From assembly GCF_001514065.1 (NCBI RefSeq), contig NZ_KQ948425.1:562519-626518 (forward strand): DNA of 64,000 nt, read 5' to 3'. This document shows positions 34,579 through 43,230 of this stretch, one piece after another. The notes below the pieces were generated by a model. The model was not told the origin of the DNA, did no database searches, and was given only the letters and a program-made list of their open reading frames with translations. A program made the translations under genes and the position numbers. The stretch is from Streptomyces antibioticus (GTDB taxonomy: Bacteria; Actinomycetota; Actinomycetes; Streptomycetales; Streptomycetaceae). Numbering within the stretch: position 1 is the stretch's first letter; every line of letters begins with the position of its first letter.

Positions 34579-36405
34579 ATGGACCGAAAGAAGCTCGAAG
34601 AGCTCTTCTACGGCAAAGGGCACCGGCCCGTTCCCTGGGCGACGGACTGTCCCATACGGTTCGACGCCCTGCTGGCCCTCGCGCACCCGCCCGAGGACGC
34701 GACGGAGCCCCGTGAGGACCTGATCCTCGCCATCAACGAGGAACACGGCGTCCAGCAGATCATGCAGATCTTCCGGGACGTGCACATGATGGGCGACAGC
34801 CAGCCGATCGCGTCCGGCAGCTTCATCGCGGTGAAGCTGACCCTGCGCGAAGTCGTCCAGACCGTGCTGCCGAAGACCAACCTCAACCGTGTCATCCGCG
34901 ATGTGCACAAGCTGGCACGGAAGCTGGGCGGCGCCGGCGTCGCGGACGCGCTGCGGGAGGACGACCCGGAGACGGCGGGGCCGGCCGCCGTCCGGCAACG
35001 GGCCAGCGACGTGCACGACAACTCCGCGAGACGCCAGGAGCGCACCCGCCACCAGCGGTGGTTCCTCAGGCTGCTGGCCGCCGTCGTCGCGGAGTCGAAT
35101 CCGGCGCTGGTGGGCAAACGGCCCTCGGACAAGGCGGTCTGCGCCGAGGTGGCGGCGATGCTGACCGGCGTGTGCCTGGAGGAGGCGGACGCCATCGATC
35201 CCGCCGCGGATCCGGCCGCGCACGGCGTCCTCGACCGCCGGCAGCGGTATCCGATCCTCTCCGTGACGGCCAACCGTCAGGCGTCCTCGGCGGTCGTGAG
35301 GTCCCGGGCCACCATCAAGGCCGACGCCGCCGAGCAGGTCTTCTCCGTGGACTGCAGCGCGATCGGCTGGGCCGTCGTCGACAGCGGCATCGACGCACGG
35401 CACCCCGCCTTCTACGACTGGGACACCACGTCCAAGCCGGAGCCGATGCCCCTGCGCTCCCGTGTCCCGCGGGCCTTCAACTTCGTCGGCGTCCGCAAGA
35501 CCCTGTCCCTCGACGCGCTGAACGACGGACGGATCGACTGGCCCGAGGCCCTGCCGTACGCGGAGATCGATCTGTCCAAGGTCACCGCCACGGCACAACC
35601 GTCCATAGTCCCGCGCTACCAGCAGTACACGACCCCGGTCGACCCGCACGGCACCCACATCGCCGGGATCATCGGTGGCTGGTGGCCGCGTCCCGAGGAG
35701 GAGTTCCGCGGCATCTGCCCGAGGATCCAGCTGTACGACTTCCGGGTCCTGGGGGACACGGGGACGGGGGACGAGTTCTCGATCGTGACGGCCCTTCAGG
35801 CCATCCGGTACATCAATGAGCAGGCGGGCCGGTTCGTCATCGCGGGGGTCAACATCAGCCTCTCCGTGCCGCACGACGTGGCGAGCCACTCCACCGGCTG
35901 GACCCCGGTGTGCATCGAGTGCGACCGCCTGGTCCGCTCGGGGGTCGTGGTCGTCGCCGCGGCCGGCAACTCCGGCTACGCGGGGGCCGTGCACACCTTG
36001 GGCAAGGACTACCGCGGGGCGAGCATCTCCGATCCCGGGAACGCCGAGTCCGTCATCACGGTCGGCTCCACACACCGCAGCAATCCGCACCGTCACGGCG
36101 TCAGTTACTTCTCCAGCCGCGGCCCCACCGGTGACGGCCGCCCGAAGCCCGATCTCCTGGCGCCGGGCGAGGACATCGACGGTCCCGTGCCCGACCAGGG
36201 CATCGCCGCGCTGCACGGCACCAGCCAGGCGGCGGCCCATGTGAGCGGCGCCGCCGCGATGGTGCTGGCCCGCAACCGGGAGCTGATCGGGCGGCCGGAG
36301 GAGGTCAAGCGGATCCTGTGCGGGACGGCGACGGACCTGGGCCGGGAACGGCACTACCAGGGGTCCGGCCTGGTCGATGTCCTGCGTGCCATGCAGTCCG
36401 TCTGA
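34579..36405 (+). CDS. S8 subtilisin-like protease with long N-terminal region
   Basis: 608 aa. The catalytic triad is Asp268 (AVVDSGID), His357 (DPHGTHIAGI) and Ser549 (LHGTSQAAAHVSG), with the oxyanion Asn464 in AAGN. The first ~255 residues precede the catalytic domain, contain no signal peptide and match no domain I know. They include a helical segment with RRQERTRHQRWFLRLLAAVVAES. This part may bind a partner, sense a signal or hold the protease inactive. It is the second gene of the operon, 28 bp before the MBL gene. Confidence 0.88.
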   Translation: MDRKKLEELFYGKGHRPVPWATDCPIRFDALLALAHPPEDATEPREDLILAINEEHGVQQIMQIFRDVHMMGDSQPIASGSFIAVKLTLREVVQTVLPKTNLNRVIRDVHKLARKLGGAGVADALREDDPETAGPAAVRQRASDVHDNSARRQERTRHQRWFLRLLAAVVAESNPALVGKRPSDKAVCAEVAAMLTGVCLEEADAIDPAADPAAHGVLDRRQRYPILSVTANRQASSAVVRSRATIKADAAEQVFSVDCSAIGWAVVDSGIDARHPAFYDWDTTSKPEPMPLRSRVPRAFNFVGVRKTLSLDALNDGRIDWPEALPYAEIDLSKVTATAQPSIVPRYQQYTTPVDPHGTHIAGIIGGWWPRPEEEFRGICPRIQLYDFRVLGDTGTGDEFSIVTALQAIRYINEQAGRFVIAGVNISLSVPHDVASHSTGWTPVCIECDRLVRSGVVVVAAAGNSGYAGAVHTLGKDYRGASISDPGNAESVITVGSTHRSNPHRHGVSYFSSRGPTGDGRPKPDLLAPGEDIDGPVPDQGIAALHGTSQAAAHVSGAAAMVLARNRELIGRPEEVKRILCGTATDLGRERHYQGSGLVDVLRAMQSV

Positions 36406-36433
36406 GACGGCCGAACCCCCGAGGAGGGACGCC

Positions 36434-37510
36434 ATGTTCACCTTCGACTTCCTCAACGCCCGGCACGGCGACTCCTTCCTGGTCCGGTGGGGGACGAACG
36501 AGCGGGTCATGCTCGTCGACGGCGGGCCGAGCCAGGTCTACGAGACGTCCCTGCGCGAGCGTCTGGCACAGCTGCCGCCGGACGGCGCGGGCGCCCCGCG
36601 CATCGACGTCGTCTGCCTGTCCCATGTCGACGACGACCACGTGGTCGGGCTGCTCAAGCTGCTCGGGCAGATCAAGCACGCCCGGGACGACCAGGAACCC
36701 GATCCCTTCGCCGTGAAGCGGGTCTGGTTCAACTCCGTGGAGGAGCTGGTCGACCGGGAGGAGCCGGGGCTGAGCGCTTCCGCCCAGGAGCTCGTCGACC
36801 GCGCGAGCACCGAGAGCAGCGCGGTGCGGGCCAGCTACAACCAGGGCCGGGCCCTGCGGGACGCGGCGGCCAAGCTGGGGCTGGCGGGCAACCGGCCCAT
36901 CGACGGACCGCTGATCACCGGCGAGGAGACGACCCTCGACCACCTGCACGTCACCGTGGTCGCGCCGGACGCGACCGCTCTGGAAGAGCTGAGGGAACGC
37001 TGGCTCAAGGCACGCGAACTCCAGGACCCGGGTGTCATCACCTCGGCCTACTCCGACGGCTCCATACCCAACCTCTCCAGCATCGTCCTGCTGCTGACGC
37101 ACCACGGCCGGACCGCCCTGCTCACCGGGGACGCCCGCGGCGACCGCATCCTCGACGGGCTGCGCGCCACCGGGCTCCTGGACGACACCGGCCCCCTCCA
37201 TGTGGACCTGCTGAAACTCCCCCACCACGGCAGCGACCGCAACGTGGAGAGCGACTTCTTCGAGCAGATCCACGCCGATCACTACGTGATCTCGGCCGAC
37301 GGGGTGAAACACCATCACCCCAGCGAGGACACCCTGCACATGCTGGTCGACTCCCGAGACCGCGACGACGAGTACACCATCCACCTCACGAACCGGATCG
37401 GCTTCGCCGACGACACCCTCGCCGAGCTGCACGACCACCGCAGCTTCACGATCAGCGAACGCTCGCCGGAGGAGCCGGCCCTGGTCATAGAGATCGGTGA
37501 TGAGCCATGA
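36434..37510 (+). CDS. ComEC-like MBL-fold hydrolase
   Basis: 358 aa. It is a stand-alone metallo-beta-lactamase domain of the ComEC/Rec2 type. It begins FDFLNARHGDSFLVRW, followed by the metal motif SHVDDDHV (residues 63-70), TALLTGDARGD, and the second histidine cluster LPHHGSDRN (264-268 region). No membrane helices or competence domain are present. ComEC-type MBL domains are thought to act on nucleic acid, so a nuclease role is possible but unproven. The stop overlaps the next start as ATGA. Confidence 0.87.
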   Translation: MFTFDFLNARHGDSFLVRWGTNERVMLVDGGPSQVYETSLRERLAQLPPDGAGAPRIDVVCLSHVDDDHVVGLLKLLGQIKHARDDQEPDPFAVKRVWFNSVEELVDREEPGLSASAQELVDRASTESSAVRASYNQGRALRDAAAKLGLAGNRPIDGPLITGEETTLDHLHVTVVAPDATALEELRERWLKARELQDPGVITSAYSDGSIPNLSSIVLLLTHHGRTALLTGDARGDRILDGLRATGLLDDTGPLHVDLLKLPHHGSDRNVESDFFEQIHADHYVISADGVKHHHPSEDTLHMLVDSRDRDDEYTIHLTNRIGFADDTLAELHDHRSFTISERSPEEPALVIEIGDEP

Positions 37511-38745
37511 CCCCGTCCCGCCACCCCACGGACCACCGCTGGGCCGTGGACTCGCCTGCCCTCGGCACCGGCCTCCAGGCTCGGCCCTGCGGCGACACCC
37601 TGCGTCCCGCGGCACCGCCGCCTGCCGACGGTCCGGTCGCCCTCGCCCTGTCCGGAGGCGGCTTCCGGGCCACGTTCTCCGCACTGGGCGTCATCCGGCT
37701 CCTCGCCGACGCGGGGATGCTCCGGGAGCTCAGATACGCCTCGTCGGTGTCCGGCGGCTCGATCGCGGGCGGCCTGCTCGCCGCCCACTGGCCCGCCCTG
37801 CGCCAACAGGGCTTCACGACAACGGCCGTTGACGAACTGATGATCGACCCCATGGTCGACAAGATCACCTCGCACTCGTTCAAGAAGGCGCTCCTGCGGG
37901 GCCTGTGGCGCACCCTGGGCCCCTCGACCCGCACCGACCTCCTCGCCCGGCGCCTGGACGAGTGGTTCTTCCACGGCACCGGGCTCACCGACCTGGACCC
38001 GCAGGTCCGCTGGATCCTCAATGCGGCCAACCTGACGACCGGCACCCGGTTCACCTTCGAACGGGACGTGTACGGCGACTACGCCATCGGTCTCGCGCCC
38101 ACGTCCGGCACCGGCCTGAAGCTGTGCGTCGCGGTCGCCGCCTCCGCCGCGGTGCCGGGCGCCTTCCCGCCCCTGGTCCTCAAGCGCGCGAGCTTCCCCT
38201 GCGGCACGGACTCACCCGCCCTGCTGGACGGCGGCGCCTACGACAACACCGGCACCGAGGCCATCGACGGCGAGCGCTACCGCGACGTCTTCCTGCTCGT
38301 CCTCAACTCCGGCGGCCTGCTGCGCCCCGGCGCCTACGGCGGCATACCCGTCGTCCGCGATCTGGCGCGTGCCAACTCCCTGCTGTACCGGCAGAGCACG
38401 GCCCTGCGCACCCGGTTGATCGTCGAGCGTTTCCAGCGCGGTCACGCGGCGGGCCCCGACGGCCCCCTGCCTGTCGGCGCCCGCAGGGGTGTCCTGGTGG
38501 CCCTGGCCACCGACTTCGCCGAGCACGGCGTCGGGCAGCTGGACAAGTGGCGGGCCGCCTTCCCCGAGCACCGCACCTACGACGGCCGCGACCTGGCCCT
38601 CGCACCGACCGTCTTCGACCGGTGGCCCGAGCCCCTGTGCCGCGCCCTGGTGTACCGCGGCTGGTGGCTCGCCGGCGCGGGCCTGGCCGCCCACCACCCG
38701 CACCGCCTCCCGAACCTCACCGCACTGACTCCCCCGCCCCTGTGA
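37507..38745 (+). CDS. Patatin-like phospholipase, last gene of the operon
   Basis: 412 aa. SGGGFRAT (49-56) forms the oxyanion loop, SVSGGS (80-85, Ser82) is the nucleophile elbow, and DGG at 241-243 gives the catalytic Asp. It is longer than the stand-alone patatin at 3.4 kb and not closely similar. Patatin lipases serve as membrane-damaging effectors in several phage-defence systems. It is translationally coupled to the MBL gene. Its last 29 bases overlap the 3' end of the convergent copper protein gene. Confidence 0.88.
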   Translation: MTPSRHPTDHRWAVDSPALGTGLQARPCGDTLRPAAPPPADGPVALALSGGGFRATFSALGVIRLLADAGMLRELRYASSVSGGSIAGGLLAAHWPALRQQGFTTTAVDELMIDPMVDKITSHSFKKALLRGLWRTLGPSTRTDLLARRLDEWFFHGTGLTDLDPQVRWILNAANLTTGTRFTFERDVYGDYAIGLAPTSGTGLKLCVAVAASAAVPGAFPPLVLKRASFPCGTDSPALLDGGAYDNTGTEAIDGERYRDVFLLVLNSGGLLRPGAYGGIPVVRDLARANSLLYRQSTALRTRLIVERFQRGHAAGPDGPLPVGARRGVLVALATDFAEHGVGQLDKWRAAFPEHRTYDGRDLALAPTVFDRWPEPLCRALVYRGWWLAGAGLAAHHPHRLPNLTALTPPPL

Positions 38746-39268
38746 CCGCGCGGGAGCGGCTTCCCGGGCGGACCACCAGGGCGAGGGTCCTGACCGCCCC
38801 GCTGTGCTCGAAGTGCAGGGTGAAGGCGATGAGTTCGCCTTCCCGCCATCCCGCCCTCGGCCGCAGGGTGACGTCCACGTCCTGCGGCGACATGGTCAGC
38901 CCGCGGCCCGCCCGGACGGCGACCGAGGGCACCCGCTCCCGGGAGGCGGCGGCCTTCCCGGTCATGACGTGCCGGCTGAGTTCCAGGTCTCCCCCGGTCT
39001 CGGCGGACGTCACCCGCAGCAGCCGGTCGTCCGCGTCGCCGGTGTTGGCGATGTCGAAGAACGCCGCGGTGCGTGTCGTGTCGCCGTACGGCAGGAGGAC
39101 CCGCCCGGGCGACACGGTGATCCGGGGCGGGTCACCCGCCTTTCCCGCCGTGACCCAGGTCGTCAGTCCGCCGAGGGCGAGGCCGCACGCGGCGACGGGC
39201 ACCAGCGCGGAGTTCAGGGTGTCGGTGAGGCGGCGTCGGGTCGGTCGCCACGGGTTCCGTGCGGTCAT
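38717..39268 (-). CDS. PCu(A)C-like copper protein (membrane anchored)
   Basis: 183 aa. One N-terminal helix (about residues 18-38, LNSALVPVAACGLALGGLTTW) may be an anchor. The rest resembles the PCu(A)C copper-chaperone beta-sandwich: AAFFDIANTGDADDRLLRVTS, then LELSRHVMTG, GLTMSPQDVDVTLRP and FTLHFEHSGAV. The His/Met ligand spacing is less regular than in classical members. Its ATG overlaps the upstream ATPase stop (ATGA), so the two are made together. Its 3' end overlaps the patatin gene on the other strand. Confidence 0.72.
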   Translation of the reverse strand: MTARNPWRPTRRRLTDTLNSALVPVAACGLALGGLTTWVTAGKAGDPPRITVSPGRVLLPYGDTTRTAAFFDIANTGDADDRLLRVTSAETGGDLELSRHVMTGKAAASRERVPSVAVRAGRGLTMSPQDVDVTLRPRAGWREGELIAFTLHFEHSGAVRTLALVVRPGSRSRAVTGAGESVR

Positions 39269-41511
39269 CGGGTCAGGCTCCGGGCGGCCGGGGAAGGGTG
39301 TGCGGGTGAGGGCTGCCAGGCGCGCAGCCGCAGGCTGTTGGCGACCACCAGGACCGAGCTGGCCGACATCGCCGCCGCGGCGAGCATGGGGGTGAGCAGG
39401 CCGACCATGGCGAGCGGGACGGTGACGGCGTTGTAGCCGAACGCCCAGACGAGGTTGGCGCGGATCGTGCCGAGCGTGCGCCGGGCGAGCCGGACGGCAT
39501 CCGCGAGGGCCTCGATGTCTCCGCGTACGAGGGTGACGTCGGCGGCGCCGATGGCCACGTCGGTGCCGGTGCCCATGGCGATGCCGAGGTCGGCGACCGC
39601 GAGGGCGGCCGCGTCGTTCACGCCGTCGCCGATGACGGCGACCCGGTGGCCCTCGCCCTGGAGACCGCGTACGAGGTCGGCCTTCTCCTCGGGGGTGCAG
39701 CGGGCGTACGCCTCGTCGATGCCGAGCGCCTGGGCGACGGCCCGGGCGGGGGCCTCGCGGTCGCCGGTGGCGAGCACGGGTCGTACGCCGAGCCGCCGCA
39801 GCCGGTCCACGGCACGGTAGCTGCCGGGCCGTACGACGTCCCCGACCTCGACGATCGCCTGGGCGACGTCGTCCACGGACACCAGGACCGGCGTGTGGGC
39901 GGCTCCTTCCGCGACGGCCAGTCCGTTGGGCAACTCCTCATCCGGTGACCGGACTTCGACGAGGTGCCCCTCGACCCGTCCGCGCACCCCGCGGCCCGGG
40001 AGCGCGCGGAACTCGGCCACAGCGGGGAGCTGCTCCCCCAGCTCCCGCCGGGCCTGCGCGAAGATCGCCCGTCCCACCGGATGCTCCGACCCCTGCTCCA
40101 CCGCGCCCGCCAGCCGCAGCACGGCATCGCGGCCGAGACCCCCCGGTACGGCCGTGACGCGGGCGACGGTCATATGGCCGGTGGTGAGGGTGCCGGTCTT
40201 GTCGAGGACCACGGCGTCCAGGTGCCGGAGTCCTTCCAGGGCCTGCGGTCCGGTGACGAGGACGCCCAGTTGGGCCCCGCGCCCGGTGGCGGCCATCAAC
40301 GCGGTCGGCGTCGCGAGGCCGAGCGCGCACGGACAGGCCACCACCAGGACGGCCACGCACGCGGTGACGGCCGCCTGGGGATCGGCTCCGGCGCCGAGCC
40401 AGAAGCCGAGCGTGGTCACGGCCAGCGCCAGCACGACCGGTACGAAGACCCCGGCCACCGAGTCGGCGAGCCGCTGCACCTTCGCCTTGCCCGCCTGAGC
40501 CTCGGTCACCAGCCGGGCGATCCGGGCGAGTTGGGTGTCGGCGCCGACAGCGGTGGCGCGTACGAGAAGCAGCCCGCCCGCGTTGACGGCCCCGCCGACG
40601 ACCGCCGCACCGGGTCCGACCTCCACGGGCTCGCTCTCCCCGGTGACCAGGGACAGATCGACCGCCGAACTCCCCTGCACCACCTGCCCGTCGGTGGCGA
40701 CCCGCTCGCCGGGACGCACGACGAAGACCTGCCCCACCCCCAACTCATCGACGGGGACGAGCCGTTCGGTGCGGCCCTCCCGTACGGCGACGTCCTTGGC
40801 GGCGAGTCGGGCGAGGGAGCGCAGCGCCGCCCCGGTCCCGTGACGGGCCCGGGCCTCCAGGAAGCGCCCGGCCAGCACGAACAGCGGCACGCCGACGGCC
40901 GCTTCGAGGTAGAGGTGGGCGACTCCGTCGTCGGCGGCGGAGGGCACCAGGCTGAACGGCATCCGCATGCCGGGGTCGCCCGCGCCGCCGAGGAACAGCG
41001 CGTACGCCGACCAGGAGAAGGAGGCGATGACCCCGAGCGAGACGAGGGTGTCCATGGTGGCCGCCGAGTGCCGCAACCCCCGTACGGCCCGCGTGTGGAA
41101 CGGCCAGGCGCCCCACACGGCGACGGGCGCGGCGAGGACGAAGCACAGCCACTGCCAGTTGCGGAACTGAAGGTCGGGCACCATCGACAGCACGAGCACC
41201 GGCAGGGCGAGCAGCGCGGTGGTCAACAGCCGTTGCCGCTCCTCGCGGGACTCGTCGGCCTCGCGCGGCCGCTCCTTCGGTGGCTCGGGGAGCGCGGCCG
41301 TGTAGCCGGCTTTCTCGACCGTCTCGACGAGCGCCGACGCACTGATCTGCGCCGGATGACTGACGCGGGCCCGGCCGGTGGCGAGGTTGACGGTGGCCGT
41401 GACTCCTTCCAGCCTGCCGAGCTTCCTCTCCACGCGTTGCACACAGGCCGCGCAGGTCATACCCCCGACGGTGAGGTCGGTGGTCACGAGAGCGGTCACC
41501 GCGCGCGTCAC
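39265..41511 (-). CDS. copA: Copper-type CPx heavy-metal ATPase
   Basis: 748 aa from the GTG at 41511 (GGGGGAG upstream). The N-terminal heavy-metal domain has GMTCAAC (Cys20/Cys23). Eight membrane helices enclose the transport motif CPC (VACPCALGLATPTALM, near residue 390). DKTGT carries the phospho-Asp near 435, with SEHPVGRAI (HP motif), TGD and GDGVND following. It exports Cu(I) using ATP. Both ends are coupled to neighbours by GTGA/ATGA overlaps, in the order small Met-rich protein, ATPase, PCu(A)C-like protein. Confidence 0.93.
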   Translation of the reverse strand: MTRAVTALVTTDLTVGGMTCAACVQRVERKLGRLEGVTATVNLATGRARVSHPAQISASALVETVEKAGYTAALPEPPKERPREADESREERQRLLTTALLALPVLVLSMVPDLQFRNWQWLCFVLAAPVAVWGAWPFHTRAVRGLRHSAATMDTLVSLGVIASFSWSAYALFLGGAGDPGMRMPFSLVPSAADDGVAHLYLEAAVGVPLFVLAGRFLEARARHGTGAALRSLARLAAKDVAVREGRTERLVPVDELGVGQVFVVRPGERVATDGQVVQGSSAVDLSLVTGESEPVEVGPGAAVVGGAVNAGGLLLVRATAVGADTQLARIARLVTEAQAGKAKVQRLADSVAGVFVPVVLALAVTTLGFWLGAGADPQAAVTACVAVLVVACPCALGLATPTALMAATGRGAQLGVLVTGPQALEGLRHLDAVVLDKTGTLTTGHMTVARVTAVPGGLGRDAVLRLAGAVEQGSEHPVGRAIFAQARRELGEQLPAVAEFRALPGRGVRGRVEGHLVEVRSPDEELPNGLAVAEGAAHTPVLVSVDDVAQAIVEVGDVVRPGSYRAVDRLRRLGVRPVLATGDREAPARAVAQALGIDEAYARCTPEEKADLVRGLQGEGHRVAVIGDGVNDAAALAVADLGIAMGTGTDVAIGAADVTLVRGDIEALADAVRLARRTLGTIRANLVWAFGYNAVTVPLAMVGLLTPMLAAAAMSASSVLVVANSLRLRAWQPSPAHPSPAARSLTR

Positions 41512-41753
41512 CGGTCTCCCCCGTTCCGGCCGCTGCCCATGTCCATGTCGTCCATGTCCGAGCCACCCGCACCCGCGCCGCTCGTGCCGGTGCCGTGCAT
41601 GCCGGGCGCCACCGGCCCGGAGGCCGCGCCGACGGCGTACGACACGGTGAACATCAGCGCCAGCAGCAGGAGGAAGCCGCAGAGCGCGGGCGGCGGTGCG
41701 CACCTCCGCAGCACCGCGCCCACGCCGGAGAGGGAATGCCGGAACTCGTCCAT
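41508..41753 (-). CDS. Small Met/Asp-rich membrane protein, copper operon
   Basis: 81 aa. One membrane helix (ALCGFLLLLALMFTVSYAVGAA, about 23-44) is followed by an extracytoplasmic tail with GMHGTG and SDMDDMDMGSG. Met/His/Asp-rich tails of this sort can hold Cu(I). The stop overlaps the ATPase start. The ribosome site GGAG (41763-41766) lies inside a predicted stem (41760-41818). I know no family name. Confidence 0.7.
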   Translation of the reverse strand: MDEFRHSLSGVGAVLRRCAPPPALCGFLLLLALMFTVSYAVGAASGPVAPGMHGTGTSGAGAGGSDMDDMDMGSGRNGGDR

Positions 41754-41759
41754 CGACCG

Positions 41760-41818
41760 CGACTCCAGATCACGTCGTACGGTTCGGGCCGTACCGATTC
41801 AGGAGTCGGGTCGATGGG
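41760..41818 (-). promoter_or_regulatory. Leader hairpin covering the ribosome site of the copper operon
   Basis: On the minus strand CGACTCC (from 41818) can pair with GGAGTCG (to 41760), and inside that GTACGG pairs with CCGTAC around CCCGAA. GGAG, 9 nt before the ATG at 41753, is part of the outer stem, so folding would hide it. Confidence 0.5.
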
Positions 41819-41840
41819 GCGTCAAGTTCCACACCCTCAA

Positions 41841-41856
41841 TGTGATCCACGTCACA
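41841..41856. promoter_or_regulatory. CRP-type palindrome
   Basis: TGTGA-TCCACG-TCACA is an exact match to the TGTGA-N6-TCACA CRP consensus. It overlaps the ycnI stop codon and lies about 88-103 bp before the start of the small protein-copA operon on the minus strand. Confidence 0.6.
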
Positions 41857-42553
41857 TGCGCTGCTGTGCGCCTCGCCTCACGGCGAACACCGCCGCCGCC
41901 AGTCCGAGCACGCCCACGACGAGCCCGGCGATGCCGAGACCCCGTGCGGTCGAGTCGCTGCTCGACGCCGTCGACTCCGTGCTCGTGGAGCTCTTGGCGT
42001 TCGCCGCCGTGCCGGTGGCGTCGGCGGTGAGCTTGAGGACCGGTGCCGGGTTCTCCGGTTCCTCGTCGCCCTGCGTGGCCTTCTCGATCCAGCGGACGGT
42101 CTTGCCGTCGGAGTACGTCTGCAGGGTCTTGAAGGTCAACTGACCTGTGTCGTCCGGCAGTTGACCGAAGGCCACGTCGAAGTCCTCGTACTGCCCGGCC
42201 GTGATCCTCCCTCCCGTCCAGGTGATCTCCGAGACGGCGTCGGTGATGCTGCCGTCGTCGGTCTTCACCGGCTTCTTGAGCTTGGTGGTGGTGACCTTGG
42301 CGGTCCAGCCGTCGTGCGGGGAGACGAGGACGCCGAGGACGGGATGGTCGGTGGGCAGGAAGACCTGCACCTCGGTGGTGCTCGCGGTGTCCTCCTCGTT
42401 GGGGACGCGGAAGGTCAGGACGCCGTCCGTGGCGCCCTTGGCGTAGCTCTCGGGGTGGACGGTGACGTGCGCGGAGGCGGCGCCCGCCGCAGCGAGGACG
42501 CCGACGGCGGCGAGGGTGGTGACGGCGCCGACGCGGCGCAGGGTGAGGGACAT
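41852..42553 (-). CDS. YcnI-like copper-binding membrane protein
   Basis: 233 aa. A signal peptide ends ...AAAGAASA, so the mature protein starts with His in AHVTVHP. In YcnI (DUF1775) this N-terminal His forms the copper site. The beta-sandwich domain covers the middle, followed by a Ser/Thr-rich linker (SSTSTESTASSSDST) and a C-terminal helix with RRGAQQR, which anchors it outside the membrane. It is downstream of the membrane-protein gene (40-bp gap) and upstream of the copA operon. Confidence 0.9.
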   Translation of the reverse strand: MSLTLRRVGAVTTLAAVGVLAAAGAASAHVTVHPESYAKGATDGVLTFRVPNEEDTASTTEVQVFLPTDHPVLGVLVSPHDGWTAKVTTTKLKKPVKTDDGSITDAVSEITWTGGRITAGQYEDFDVAFGQLPDDTGQLTFKTLQTYSDGKTVRWIEKATQGDEEPENPAPVLKLTADATGTAANAKSSTSTESTASSSDSTARGLGIAGLVVGVLGLAAAVFAVRRGAQQRM

Positions 42554-42593
42554 GGCTGAGTGGATCTCCGTACTGCGGAAGGGATGTCGGGGT

Positions 42594-43190
42594 TCAGACG
42601 GCGTACGACATCCCGGTCGGCGGCCCGCGTCGACGCACGGCGTACCGTAGCCGCGCGCTCCTCAGCGACCGGGACGCCACCCGGGTCCGCGGTCCGGGCA
42701 GCGGTCTGTCCGGCACTTCCCCGTCCGTCCGCCACCAGGCGACGAGTCCCGGCACGAAGGCGATCGCCCAGCGCAGCAGCGACCACAGCGCGGCCTCGCC
42801 CCGCCGCAGCCACCAGGTGAGGGTGAGCGCCGCTCCGACGTGGACGGCGGTGGCATGTGGGGTCAGGGCGTGGGAGTGGGCGGTCATCCGCATGCCGTGC
42901 AGGGCCATCGCGGTGTGCTGCGGCCGCACGGAGTGGAAGGCGACGTGCAGGGCGCCCTGGGCAGCAAGCGTCACGGTGCCGATTCCGGTCAGCGAACGCT
43001 CCCGGCCGCCGAGCAGACAGCCGACCGCGAACACGGGAACGGCCGCTGCGATCTGGACCCACACCGGCGGTGCCTCACCCGTGGCCAGCGCGTGTCCTCC
43101 GGTGGCGAGCAGCACGCACAGCACGGCGAACACCGCCGCGCGCACACTCCGGACCGCCACCGACCCTCTCATCGCACCCGATGCTGTCAT
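42594..43190 (-). CDS. Integral membrane protein, copper-associated
   Basis: 198 aa from the ATG at 43190 (or 43172). Hydrophobic segments include SVRAAVFAVLCVLLATGGHAL, VWVQIAAAVPVFAVGCLLGG and TVLAAQGALHVAFH. A middle loop is His/Met-rich: HTAMALHGMRMTAHSHALTPHATAVHVG. The C-terminus is basic. Position directly before ycnI, together with the His/Met loop, points to copper handling, but I do not recognise a named family. Confidence 0.72.
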   Translation of the reverse strand: MTASGAMRGSVAVRSVRAAVFAVLCVLLATGGHALATGEAPPVWVQIAAAVPVFAVGCLLGGRERSLTGIGTVTLAAQGALHVAFHSVRPQHTAMALHGMRMTAHSHALTPHATAVHVGAALTLTWWLRRGEAALWSLLRWAIAFVPGLVAWWRTDGEVPDRPLPGPRTRVASRSLRSARLRYAVRRRGPPTGMSYAV

Positions 43191-43230
43191 GCCGCCGGAC
43201 GGCCTGCTCCGCCGCCCGGGCATCGGCACG

